Shown here: piece after piece, positions 35,447-45,461 of the stretch
Layout: every line of letters begins with the position of its first letter
How positions within the stretch are numbered: position 1 is the first letter of the stretch
Assembly (NCBI RefSeq): GCF_007753265.1
Contig: NZ_CP036349.1
Span: 5,807,208 to 5,871,207 of the forward strand
DNA: 64,000 bases
Direction of reading: 5' to 3'
From: Botrimarina mediterranea
GTDB lineage: Bacteria > Planctomycetota > Planctomycetia > Pirellulales > Lacipirellulaceae
The notes under the pieces: model-generated
What the model was told of the DNA's origin: nothing
Databases searched by the model: none
The model's input: only the letters and a program-made list of their open reading frames with translations
Made by a program: the position numbers and the translations under genes

Positions 35447-35531
35447 GTGGGAGGGGTCTCCAGACCCCGATTACGGTATCCATTCCGAAACGGCAGGGTA
35501 CGCGTAATCGGCGTCTGGAGACGCCTCCCAC
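35447..35531. repeat. E-type palindromic element nested between two B elements
   Basis: GTGGGAGGGGTCTCCAGACC and CGATTACG at the left; CGTAATCGGCGTCTGGAGAC and GCCTCCCAC at the right. 85 bp. Confidence 0.85.
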
Positions 35532-35584
35532 AAACAGACGCCACTAAACCTTTAAGCAATCACCACTCCCAAACCTTTCACCAC

Positions 35585-35602
35585 GGTCCGCACAGCGGAC
35601 CC
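35585..35602. repeat. B-type palindrome, right copy, just before the permease start
   Basis: GGTCCGCACAGCGGACCC, ending seven bases before ATG 35610, in the place where a ribosome site would be. Confidence 0.75.
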
Positions 35603-35609
35603 GACAACC

Positions 35610-37136
35610 ATGAACGGCGCGATCTGGCGAAGCCTGCTGTGGAAGGAATGGCGCGAGCACCGGTGGAAGCTGGCGGCGCTGGTGGTGGTCGTGCTTGGCT
35701 TGCATGCTTGGGTATTGGATGCGACTAGGCCCGGACCTGCTCACTACGCGAACGCCTTCTGGGCGACGTTGTTTATCGTTGTGCCGATCGGGAGCGCCTT
35801 TGTCGCGATAGGTCTGGCGGCTGGTGAGCAGTCGCAACGAACGGCGTCTTTCATGAGGTCATCGCCGGTTGATCTCCGTGGGCTTGCTATTGTCAAGTTA
35901 CTAGTCGGCGTGGCTACGATTGCGGCAATAATAATGCTAGCCGCAGTGCTCACGCGCGCTTTAGTCGCGGCAGCGGACGCGTATAGCTGGCAGTCCGACG
36001 CCAGCTCATTGGAATCGCTGGATTCCTTAAGACATCTCTACGAAACCGGCGGCTGGTTCTTAACCGCTCTGCTCATCGGCGTCTCGGTCAGCATCAGCCT
36101 GATACTCTGGATGGCCGCACCAGCGGTGAACAGCAAGAGCGAGGTGCGTGCAGGAGCAATCGGGCTGATCGTTGTCGTTGCGTGCTGGACGCTCTTAGCC
36201 TGGGGGGTGTACTTCGTGAATAGAGACGCGGCCCCAAGTTCTGATCAAAGAGTCGTCATAGCGCATCTCGCTGCGATGATGCCGGGCGGCATTTGGGTAG
36301 CGCTGATCTCGCTAGACGGCCTCGCCGGCCAGTCGTACTTGCTCTTTCCGTATCTAGCGACGCACGTCCCGCTCGCTTGCTGGTACATCACTCACTTTGG
36401 TCACACCGGCGACCGCGAGCGATCGCGGCTTAGCGATGCCGATCCTTTGGTAGCTGCCGCTCCCGTATGGCTTGGGCCGGCACGACGATCGCCCCTGACG
36501 GCGTTGTTGTGGAAACACACCCGCGAGTGCGCGCCAATCGTGCTCGCCGGCGCGATTGGGGCTCTGGGGTTAGCGGTCACCACCATTTGCGTGCAGTATA
36601 GCCAGAGCAGCACGATCGATTTAATGGACATTACCAGCGAATCCGTACTCGTAGCCTTCATCACGCTCGGATGCTGTGCCGGACTGGTGTGTGGCGCCGG
36701 TGTTCTTACCAGCGAGCTCGAGCCGCGCCTGTTAACTTTCTGGCGAACACGGCCGATCCCGATCGACCTCTGGTTTGCCATCGCGTTCCTTGGTGGATTG
36801 GCGTTGCTCGTCGGCGTCTTCGGCGTGCCGGTCGCTGTCGCTTATCAATTCACCATGCCCGAGGACCGTCAGAATGAGCCGTCACTGGTCCTAATCTTGG
36901 CGATTCTCGTGCTCAGCTACGCGTCGGGCGCATTCACCGCGTCCTTCGTGCGGAATCCCGTCTACGCCAGCATTCTCGGCTTCTGCGTGATGATGATCGC
37001 GTTCGCGACCGCTGCGACGGAATGGATCGACATCCCCATCGCGTGGCTCGGCGTCGCGGCGCTCGCTTTAAGCGCCGTGCTGGGCGTCGCCGCTTGGGTC
37101 TGCGTCCGCAACGACTGGTCGCTGCGGTTGTCGTGA
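35610..37136 (+). CDS. ABC-2 type transporter permease
   Basis: 508 residues with about twelve hydrophobic segments (LAALVVVVLGLHAWVL; FWATLFIVVPIGSAFVAIGLA; AGAIGLIVVVACWTLLAWGVYFV; IVLAGAIGALGLAVTTICV), no signal peptide. The first cytoplasmic stretch LLWKEWREHRWKL is typical of ABC-2 permeases and recurs later as LLWKHTRECAPIVL, which suggests an internal duplication of two six-helix halves. It works with the ATPase upstream. Codon use is noticeably less GC-biased than in the ATPase. Confidence 0.88.
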   Translation: MNGAIWRSLLWKEWREHRWKLAALVVVVLGLHAWVLDATRPGPAHYANAFWATLFIVVPIGSAFVAIGLAAGEQSQRTASFMRSSPVDLRGLAIVKLLVGVATIAAIIMLAAVLTRALVAAADAYSWQSDASSLESLDSLRHLYETGGWFLTALLIGVSVSISLILWMAAPAVNSKSEVRAGAIGLIVVVACWTLLAWGVYFVNRDAAPSSDQRVVIAHLAAMMPGGIWVALISLDGLAGQSYLLFPYLATHVPLACWYITHFGHTGDRERSRLSDADPLVAAAPVWLGPARRSPLTALLWKHTRECAPIVLAGAIGALGLAVTTICVQYSQSSTIDLMDITSESVLVAFITLGCCAGLVCGAGVLTSELEPRLLTFWRTRPIPIDLWFAIAFLGGLALLVGVFGVPVAVAYQFTMPEDRQNEPSLVLILAILVLSYASGAFTASFVRNPVYASILGFCVMMIAFATAATEWIDIPIAWLGVAALALSAVLGVAAWVCVRNDWSLRLS

Positions 37137-37157
37137 ACCACCGCCGAAGAACCGGGT

Positions 37158-37228
37158 CTTAGCCGTAGGCGGCAGCCCACGGCGGAGCGGGCGCCCACTT
37201 CCGCCGTGGGCTGCCGCCTACGGCTGAG
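37158..37228. repeat. D-type palindromic element after the permease gene
   Basis: CTTAGCCGTAGGCGGCAGCC with CACGGCGG at the left and the inverse at the right, 21 bp after the stop. Likely 3' hairpin of the operon. Confidence 0.87.
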
Positions 37229-37302
37229 GTCGATCGGGGTGGTTCGGTTGTCCGTGGGTTGAACCGCCGCGACGGGCCGCGGAGAATGGGGCGTTCCGCG
37301 CC

Positions 37303-37333
37303 CCCCTCCGGTCGCTGACGCTCCCGGCTCGCC
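37303..37333. repeat. A'-type half element upstream of carA
   Basis: CCCTCCGGTCGCTGACGCTC plus CCGGCTCGCC, right arm only. Confidence 0.75.
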
Positions 37334-37360
37334 CGCCCCTCGGCTCGCCGGCCGTTCCCT

Positions 37361-37395
37361 CAGCCCCTAACCCCTCGCCCCTGGCCCCTCCCCTG
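37361..37395 (+). repeat. CCCCTA-type tandem directly before carA
   Basis: Units CCCCTAA, CCCCTCG, CCCCTGG, CCCCTC end at the base before the ATG. As before frr, no Shine-Dalgarno sequence is present. Confidence 0.6.
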
Positions 37396-38547
37396 ATGTC
37401 TCCCGCCAAACTCGCTCTGGAAGACGGGACCGTCTTTGCTGGCCGCTCGATCGGCGCCGCCGGTGAAGTGGACGGCGAGGTCTGCTTCAACACCTCGATG
37501 ACCGGCTACCAGGAGGTCCTGACCGACCCCAGCTACCGTGGGCAGATCGTCACGATGACCTACCCGCAGATCGGCAACTACGGCGCCTCGGCCGCCGACG
37601 CCGAATCGGCGGGGCCGCAAGTCGCCGGGTTCGTGGTCCGCGAAGAGAGCCGCATCGCTAGCAATTTCCGCAGCGAGCAGGCGCTGGGCGATTACCTACG
37701 GGGCCACGGCGTGGTGGCGATCGACGGGCTCGACACGCGGGCGCTGGTTCGGAAACTACGCAGCGCCGGCGCGATGCGCGGCGTCATTTCGACGACCGAC
37801 CTCGACGACGCCTCTCTGGTGGCCAAGGCCAAGAAGAGCCCCGGCCTTGTAGGACGCGACCTGGTCCGCGAGGTTACGCCTAGCGAGCCTCTCGTGTGGA
37901 CCGAGCGTCTGAGTGCCTGGACCAATTTGGACGCGTCTGGGAGCGATTCTGGGGCTCCTGAGGGCCCACTGGGTCGTCCAGAACCGTTGGGACCTCATGT
38001 CGTCGCCCTCGACTTCGGCATGAAGTGGAACATCCCCCGCCACTTCGCCGGCCGCAATTGCCGCGTCACGGTGGTCCCCGGCACGGCCTCGGCCGCTGAC
38101 ATCCTCGCCCACGAGCCCGACGGCGTCTTCCTTTCGAACGGTCCCGGCGACCCCGAGCCGCTCGACTACGCCATCAAGACTGTCGGCGAGCTGGTGGGCC
38201 AGAAACCGATCTTCGGCATCTGCCTCGGCCACCAACTGCTGTCGCTCGCCTGCGGCGCGAAGACCTTCAAGATGAAGTTCGGCCACCGCGGTTCGAACCA
38301 CCCGGTCCAGGACCTCACCACCGGCAAAGTCGAGATCACCTGCCAGAACCACGGCTTCGCCGTCGACCCCGAGTCGCTGCCGAGCGAGTTAGAAGTCACG
38401 CACCGCAGCCTCAACGACGGCTCCGTCGAAGGCGTCTCACATAAGTCGGCGCCGGCGTTTAGCGTGCAGTACCACCCGGAAGCCTCAGCGGGACCGCACG
38501 ACAGCCACTATCTTTTCGAGCGATTTTTAGAGTCGATGCGAGCGTAA
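37396..38547 (+). CDS. carA: Carbamoyl-phosphate synthase, small (glutaminase) subunit
   Basis: 383 residues. N-terminal domain: LALEDGTVFAGRSIGA, GEVCFNTSMTGYQEVLTDPSY. Class I glutaminase domain: LSNGPGDPEPLDYAI, the catalytic cysteine in FGICLGHQLLSLACGAKTFKMKFGHRGSNHPV, and the His/Glu pair in YHPEASAGPHDS. It supplies ammonia to CarB for arginine and pyrimidine synthesis. Unlike the usual carAB operon, carB is on the opposite strand and convergent. The stretch NLDASGSDSGAPEGPLGRPEPLGPH is a longer-than-usual linker between the two domains. Confidence 0.97.
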   Translation: MSPAKLALEDGTVFAGRSIGAAGEVDGEVCFNTSMTGYQEVLTDPSYRGQIVTMTYPQIGNYGASAADAESAGPQVAGFVVREESRIASNFRSEQALGDYLRGHGVVAIDGLDTRALVRKLRSAGAMRGVISTTDLDDASLVAKAKKSPGLVGRDLVREVTPSEPLVWTERLSAWTNLDASGSDSGAPEGPLGRPEPLGPHVVALDFGMKWNIPRHFAGRNCRVTVVPGTASAADILAHEPDGVFLSNGPGDPEPLDYAIKTVGELVGQKPIFGICLGHQLLSLACGAKTFKMKFGHRGSNHPVQDLTTGKVEITCQNHGFAVDPESLPSELEVTHRSLNDGSVEGVSHKSAPAFSVQYHPEASAGPHDSHYLFERFLESMRA

Positions 38548-38559
38548 GCGTTCAAAAAA

Positions 38560-38588
38560 GGCGAGCCGGGAGCGTCAGCGACCGGAGG
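38560..38588. repeat. A'-type half element between carA and carB
   Basis: GGCGAGCCGGGAGCGTCAGC plus GACCGGAGG, left arm only, joined directly to the CGCGAATC-type repeat region. Confidence 0.7.
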
Positions 38589-38750
38589 GAACCGCGAAGA
38601 CGCGCGAATCAACGCTATTAATTCTCAGCGCCCAAGAATCACACGAATAAGTACCTCACGGATTCGCGCCGATTCGTGTAATTCGTGGGCCCGAAACCTT
38701 TCCTTCTTTCATTCGCGCGTATTCGCGTCGATTCGCGGTTCCCTTCTTGG
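38589..38750. repeat. J-type inverted repeat of CGCGAAT motifs
   Basis: GAACCGCGAAGACGCGCGAA near the left end and TTCGCGTCGATTCGCGGTTC near the right end pair, with GATTCGCGCCGATTCGTG copies between. Fills the gap between the convergent carA and carB stops. Confidence 0.65.
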
Positions 38751-38759
38751 GATCGCCGA

Positions 38760-41700
38760 TCAATCAAACCGTTCCTGCAGGCTCTCGACCTGCATCTCGC
38801 TGCTGGCCATCGACTCCATCGCGTTGACCGCCGCTTCGGCGGCTTCGATCGTTGTTAGCACCGGGACGCCCGCCGCCGTGGCGGCGGCGCGGATCTTGCC
38901 CTCGTCGGTGCGGGCGCCTTTACCGATCGGCGTGTTCATCACCAGGGCGACGTTCTCTTCGGCCAGGTAGTCCAGCAGGTTCGGGCGGCCCTGCGTCAGC
39001 TTGTTGACGCGCGTCGCCGAGACGCCGATCGCGGCGAGCGACTCGCAAGTGCCGGGCGTGGCGAGGATCTGGTAGCCCATGTCCGCCAGCCGCTTCGCCA
39101 AGACGAGGCCGCGCTGCTTGTGACGCGGCGCGAACGACAGAAAGACGTTCCCCGACTTCGGCAGCACGGTGCCGGCGGCGAGTTGGCTCTTGGCGAACGC
39201 CATCGCGAAGCTCGGGCTGATGCCCATCACCTCGCCGGTGGAACGCATCTCGGGGCCGAGCACGATGTCGACGCCGCGGAACTTCACGAACGGGAAGACC
39301 GCTTCCTTCACCGAGACGTGCCGCGGCTTCGGGTCCTCGGTGACGCCCTGCTCCTTGAGCGACACGCCCGCCATCACCTTCGCGGCGATCTTCGCGACCG
39401 GCATGCCGGTCGCCTTGGCGACGAACGGCACCGTGCGGCTCGCGCGCGGGTTCACTTCGATGACATACAGCACCGGCGTGATCCACGGGCTCATCGGCGA
39501 GGAGTCCGTATCGCCTTCATCGACGACGGCGAACTGCACGTTCATCAAACCGCGGACGCCAAGCTCACGGGCGAGCTTCTCGGTGGCGTCGCGGATCTCC
39601 TTCTGCATCGGCATCGGCAGGCTGTACGCCGGGATCGCGCAGGCCGAGTCGCCCGAGTGGACGCCGGCCTCTTCGATGTGCTCCATGATGCCGGGGACGA
39701 TGACCGTCTCGCCGTCGCAGATGGCGTCGACGTCGACCTCGGTGGCGCCTTCGAGGAAGCAATCGATCAGCACCGGCTGCCCCTGCGCGGCGATGAACGC
39801 CTCGGCGACGTAGCGGTCGAGCTGCGAGTTGTCGTAGCAGATCTCCATCGCCCGGCCGCCGAGCACGAAGCTCGGCCGCACGAGCACGGGGAAGCCGATC
39901 CGCTCGGCGATCTGCCGCGCTTGGGCGAGGTCGCGGGCGATGCCGCTGGCGGGCTGCTTCAGGCCGAGCCGGTCGATGAGCGCCGAGAACTTTTCGCGGT
40001 CCTCGGCCGCCTCGATGGCGTCCACCGCGGTGCCGATGATCGGCAGCCCCGCGTCCAAGAGCGCCCGCGCGAGGTTCAACGGCGTCTGCCCACCGAACTG
40101 CACGATGACGCCGTCCGCCTCGACGCGTTCACAGACGTTCATCACGTCTTCAACGGTGAGCGGCTCGAAGAACAAGAGATCGCTCGTGTCGTAGTCGGTC
40201 GAGACCGTCTCGGGATTCGAGTTGACCATCACCGACTCGATGCCCAGCTCCCGCAGCGCGTAGCTCGCGTGGCAGCAGCAGTAGTCGAACTCGATGCCTT
40301 GGCCGATGCGGTTGGGGCCACCGCCGAGGATGACAACGCGCTTCTTAGGCGAGCCGGCCACGTTAGTCGTCGGTGTGATCGCGGGTTCCTCCCCCGACTC
40401 ACGTCGAGGGCTCGCCACAATCGACTTCGCCGGCACTTCGTCCTCGCTCCCCCAGTACGTCGAATAGAAGTAGGGCGTTTGCGCTTCGAACTCCGCGGCG
40501 CAGGTATCGACCGACTTGTAGACCGGTTTGACGCCGCGCGCTTCACGTTCACGACGCACTTCGATCTCGCTGCGACCGAAGATTGTGGCGAGTTGACGGT
40601 CGGAGAATCCGTGGCGTTTGGCTTTCCAGAGCAACGAGTCGCTTAGCGCGCCGAGCGATGGCGAGCCGGCCACGTTAGTGGTCGGTGGTTGTGGCGCCCC
40701 ATCCCCGACTAACGTCGAGGGCTCGCCAGTCGCCGCTGCGCGCAACTCTTCTTCCGTCTCCACGATCTGCTTGAGCTGATCCAGGAACCACGGATCAATC
40801 TTTGTCAGGTCAAAAATGTGCTCGATCGACATGCCCGCCTTCAGCGCGTAGCGCAGGTGCCAGACGCGCTCGGCGGTGGGGACGGTGAGCTTGGCTTCGA
40901 TCTCGTCGGGAGTCGGTCGGTCGGCCGCCAGCTCTCCGTTGGGACCATGCCACAGGTCTCGTGGGTCGCAGCCGAAGCCGAAGGCGCCGACTTCCAAGCC
41001 GCGCAGCGCCTTCTGAAAACTCTCCTTGAACGTCCCGCCGATCGCCATCGTCTCGCCGACGCTCTTCATCTGCGTCGTGAGCGTCGAGTCGGCCTCGGGG
41101 AACTTCTCGAACGCGAATCGCGGGATCTTTGTCACCACGTAGTCGATCGACGGCTCGAAACAGGCGGTCGTCTCGCGCGTGATGTCGTTGGGCAGCTCGT
41201 GCAGCCGATAGCCGACGGCGAGCTTCGCGGCGATCTTGGCGATCGGGAAGCCGGTGGCCTTCGACGCTAGGGCCGAGGAACGACTGACGCGGGGGTTCAT
41301 CTCGATGACGATCAACCGCCCGTCGACCGGGTTGACGGCGAACTGGATGTTCGACCCCCCCGTCTCGACGCCGATTTCACGGATCACCGCCAGCGACGCG
41401 TCGCGCATCCGCTGGTACTCCTTGTCGGAGAGCGTCTGCGCTGGGGCGACCGTGATCGAGTCGCCCGTGTGGACGCCCATCGGATCGAAGTTTTCGATCG
41501 CGCAAATGATCACGACGTTGTCGTCCGCGTCGCGCATCACCTCCATCTCGTACTCTTTCCAGCCGATGATCGACTCCTCGACCAGCACCTCGCTCGTCGG
41601 CGACGCCTCGAGGCCGTTCCGGACCATGTGGTCATACTCTTGCCGGTTGTAAGCGATGCCGCCGCCGGCGCCGCCCATCGTGAAGCTCGGTCGCACAACC

Positions 41701-42197
41701 GCGGGCAGGCCGATCGTGTCGAGCAACTCTCTGGCGCGCTCGACCGTCTTGACGGTCTCGCCACGGCAGACCTCCAAGCCGATCTTCTTCATCGCCGCCT
41801 TGAAGCGCTCGCGGCTCTCGGCCTTGTCGATGACGTCGGCCTTGGCGGCGATCATCTCGACGCCGTGCTTCTCGAGCACGCCGTGGTTGCTCAGCTCCAT
41901 CGCCAGATTCAGCGCCGTGCCGCCGCCGAGGGTCGGCAGCAGGGCGTCGGGCTTCTCGCGCGCGATGATCTTCTCGAGGACTTCCCACGTCAGCGGCTCG
42001 ATGTAGGTCCGATCCGCCATCGACGGGTCGGTCATGATCGTGGCCGGGTTGGAGTTCACGAGCACGACCTCGTAGCCCTCCTCACGGAGGGCCTTGCACG
42101 CCTGGGCGCCGGCGTAGTCGAACTCGCACGCCTGGCCGATGACGATCGGACCCGAGCCCAGGATGAGAATCTTGTGGATGTCGTCGCGGCGAGGCAT
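38760..42197 (-). CDS. carB: Carbamoyl-phosphate synthase, large subunit, with two repeat insertions
   Basis: 1145 residues from ATG 42197, longer than the ~1070 usual. Both ATP-grasp halves are intact ([46 protein letters not shown]). The C-terminal allosteric domain ends with [24 protein letters not shown]. Two A-type palindromes are translated in frame: residues ~491-513 ([15 protein letters not shown] then TTNVAGSP), at the start of the oligomerisation domain, and residues ~594-617 ([15 protein letters not shown] then TTNVAGSP), in the linker between the two halves. Both lie in regions that vary in E. coli CarB. The enzyme is essential for arginine and pyrimidines, so the insertions must be tolerated. 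Confidence 0.96.
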   Translation of the reverse strand: MPRRDDIHKILILGSGPIVIGQACEFDYAGAQACKALREEGYEVVLVNSNPATIMTDPSMADRTYIEPLTWEVLEKIIAREKPDALLPTLGGGTALNLAMELSNHGVLEKHGVEMIAAKADVIDKAESRERFKAAMKKIGLEVCRGETVKTVERARELLDTIGLPAVVRPSFTMGGAGGGIAYNRQEYDHMVRNGLEASPTSEVLVEESIIGWKEYEMEVMRDADDNVVIICAIENFDPMGVHTGDSITVAPAQTLSDKEYQRMRDASLAVIREIGVETGGSNIQFAVNPVDGRLIVIEMNPRVSRSSALASKATGFPIAKIAAKLAVGYRLHELPNDITRETTACFEPSIDYVVTKIPRFAFEKFPEADSTLTTQMKSVGETMAIGGTFKESFQKALRGLEVGAFGFGCDPRDLWHGPNGELAADRPTPDEIEAKLTVPTAERVWHLRYALKAGMSIEHIFDLTKIDPWFLDQLKQIVETEEELRAAATGEPSTLVGDGAPQPPTTNVAGSPSLGALSDSLLWKAKRHGFSDRQLATIFGRSEIEVRREREARGVKPVYKSVDTCAAEFEAQTPYFYSTYWGSEDEVPAKSIVASPRRESGEEPAITPTTNVAGSPKKRVVILGGGPNRIGQGIEFDYCCCHASYALRELGIESVMVNSNPETVSTDYDTSDLLFFEPLTVEDVMNVCERVEADGVIVQFGGQTPLNLARALLDAGLPIIGTAVDAIEAAEDREKFSALIDRLGLKQPASGIARDLAQARQIAERIGFPVLVRPSFVLGGRAMEICYDNSQLDRYVAEAFIAAQGQPVLIDCFLEGATEVDVDAICDGETVIVPGIMEHIEEAGVHSGDSACAIPAYSLPMPMQKEIRDATEKLARELGVRGLMNVQFAVVDEGDTDSSPMSPWITPVLYVIEVNPRASRTVPFVAKATGMPVAKIAAKVMAGVSLKEQGVTEDPKPRHVSVKEAVFPFVKFRGVDIVLGPEMRSTGEVMGISPSFAMAFAKSQLAAGTVLPKSGNVFLSFAPRHKQRGLVLAKRLADMGYQILATPGTCESLAAIGVSATRVNKLTQGRPNLLDYLAEENVALVMNTPIGKGARTDEGKIRAAATAAGVPVLTTIEAAEAAVNAMESMASSEMQVESLQERFD
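40348..40416. repeat. A-type palindrome inside carB, inter-half linker
   Basis: 69 bp, a multiple of three. Plus-strand left arm GGCGAGCCGGCCACGTTAGT, right arm ACTCACGTCGAGGGCTCGCC. On the coding strand one arm reads in the frame where most copies carry TAG; this copy has GAG instead. Confidence 0.92.
40660..40727. repeat. A-type palindrome inside carB, before the oligomerisation domain
   Basis: 68 bp. Left arm GGCGAGCCGGCCACGTTAGT, right arm ACTAACGTCGAGGGCTCGCC. Shares with the other carB copy the GGCC-ACG and TCGAGGG variants, so the two copies are closer to each other than to those elsewhere. Confidence 0.92.
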
Positions 42198-42518
42198 CGA
42201 GAGAAATGCGGATTTCGGATGGCGGATGGCGGAATCGTGGGCGCCGTCCCTCCGGAAAAACTCAGCCGGGGGCGGCAGCCCCCGGAGCCCTTTACGGAGG
42301 CCTGGCGGGGGCAAAACTGGCCTAAGTTACCACGCCCAGCGGGGGCTCGGCACCCGGGGCGGCTTGCTTGGGTGAGCCAATCGGGCGGTCCCTGCGAGCG
42401 GTCGAGCGGGGCGGCAACTATGATGGAATGGCCCCGGGAAGCTCCCACGACTGGCGTCGTGGACTCCCGGGCTATCGGTGTGGCGAATCCTGCCTGATTG
42501 ACTCCCCTGCGGTTGCCG
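42198..42518. other. Divergent region between carB and the sensor kinase
   Basis: No gene. Contains a repeated ATGGCGG motif near 42218-42232 and a short hairpin CCGGGGGC/GCCCCCGG (42266-42285). Both promoters should be here but no clear boxes are visible. Confidence 0.5.
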
Positions 42519-44698
<2,180 letters not shown>

Positions 44699-44699
<1 letters not shown>

Positions 44700-44788
44700 G
44701 CAGTGGGCGGTCGGCAGTGGGCAGTAAATGAGGGCGCCCGCTCCGCGGTCGCCCTCCTTCTTCCTGCCCACTGCCGACTGCCCACTAT
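44699..44788. repeat. M-type inverted repeat at the kinase stop codon
   Basis: GGCAGTGGGCGGTCGGCAGT and GGGCAG at the left, CTGCCCACTGCCGACTGCCC at the right. Its first base is the last base of the TAG stop. Confidence 0.8.
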
Positions 44789-44789
44789 C

Positions 44790-44829
44790 AAAAAACCGAG
44801 GCGCCGCAGGCCAGGCCCACGACGCCTCG
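44790..44829 (-). terminator. Terminator of the histone-like gene
   Basis: On the minus strand CGAGGCG and CGCCTCG pair around a centre containing GGCCTGGCC, followed by GTTTTTTGAT. Confidence 0.75.
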
Positions 44830-44897
44830 TTCGGTAGCTCGAGGTTGCTAGCGTTCGCAACGATCGCCAGCGGTGTTTTGCTTCCGTGACCTCCGGT

Positions 44898-45227
44898 TCA
44901 GCCCTTCTTCGCAGGGGCCTTCTTGGCGGGCGACTTTTTCGCCGCGGCCGGCTTGGCCTTCAACGAACGCGTCGCTTTCGCGGCGGCCGGCTTGGCGGCG
45001 CTCTTCGCCGGGGCCTTCTTGGCGGTCGCCTTGGCGGCGGCCGGCTTGGCCTTCAACGACTTGGTCGCCTTCGCCGCCGGCTTGGCGGTGGCCTTCGACT
45101 TGGCGGCAGCGGGCTTCGCTGTCGAGGTCTTGGCCTTCAGAGACTTCGTCGCCTTCGGGGTGGCCGACTTGGCGGCGGTCTTCTTGGCAGCGGGCTTCGC
45201 AGCGCTCTTCGCAGGCTTTCCAGCCAT
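44898..45227 (-). CDS. Histone H1-like Lys/Ala-rich protein
   Basis: 109 residues from ATG 45227; nearly all are Lys, Ala, Pro, Ser and Thr. A repeating unit KATKSLKAK(P/T)AAAK occurs three times, spaced by PAKSAAKPAAA blocks. The composition matches the C-terminal tails of H1-like DNA-binding proteins (AlgP/Hc1 type). It probably coats or compacts DNA, which fits the condensed nucleoids of planctomycetes; this is inference from composition. A terminator follows. Repeats of this kind vary in number between strains. Confidence 0.8.
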   Translation of the reverse strand: MAGKPAKSAAKPAAKKTAAKSATPKATKSLKAKTSTAKPAAAKSKATAKPAAKATKSLKAKPAAAKATAKKAPAKSAAKPAAAKATRSLKAKPAAAKKSPAKKAPAKKG

Positions 45228-45414
45228 CGTCGCAACTCCAGTACGACAGTCCCGGACGGAGAGGCGGGCCCTCTGGCCCACCGTGTAGACAATCCCCGCA
45301 CGGTTGGCGCGGAAAATAGAATCGGCGGGCGGGGCAAGCAAGAGCAGTTTGGCGGAACGGGAAAGCCGTCAACGAGAAACGCCCGCCAATCGCGCGACGC
45401 ATCGCCTTCCGTAA

Positions 45415-45433
45415 GGTCCGCTGGGCGGACCCT
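45415..45433. repeat. B-type palindrome near the 3' end of the sigma fusion gene
   Basis: GGTCCGCTGGGCGGACCCT, 29 bp past the stop of the minus-strand gene at 45462. Confidence 0.65.
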
Positions 45434-45461
45434 ACCAAGGGAGTGCTACGATTCTAACTCG

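Noticed and set aside
39120..40646. Open frame of 508 codons on the plus strand
   Set aside because: Antisense to carB, whose motifs are complete; composition is that of a shadow frame.
44898..45227. Histone-like gene as a pure low-complexity artefact
   Set aside because: It has a clean ATG, regular repeat units and a terminator, so it was kept as a gene.
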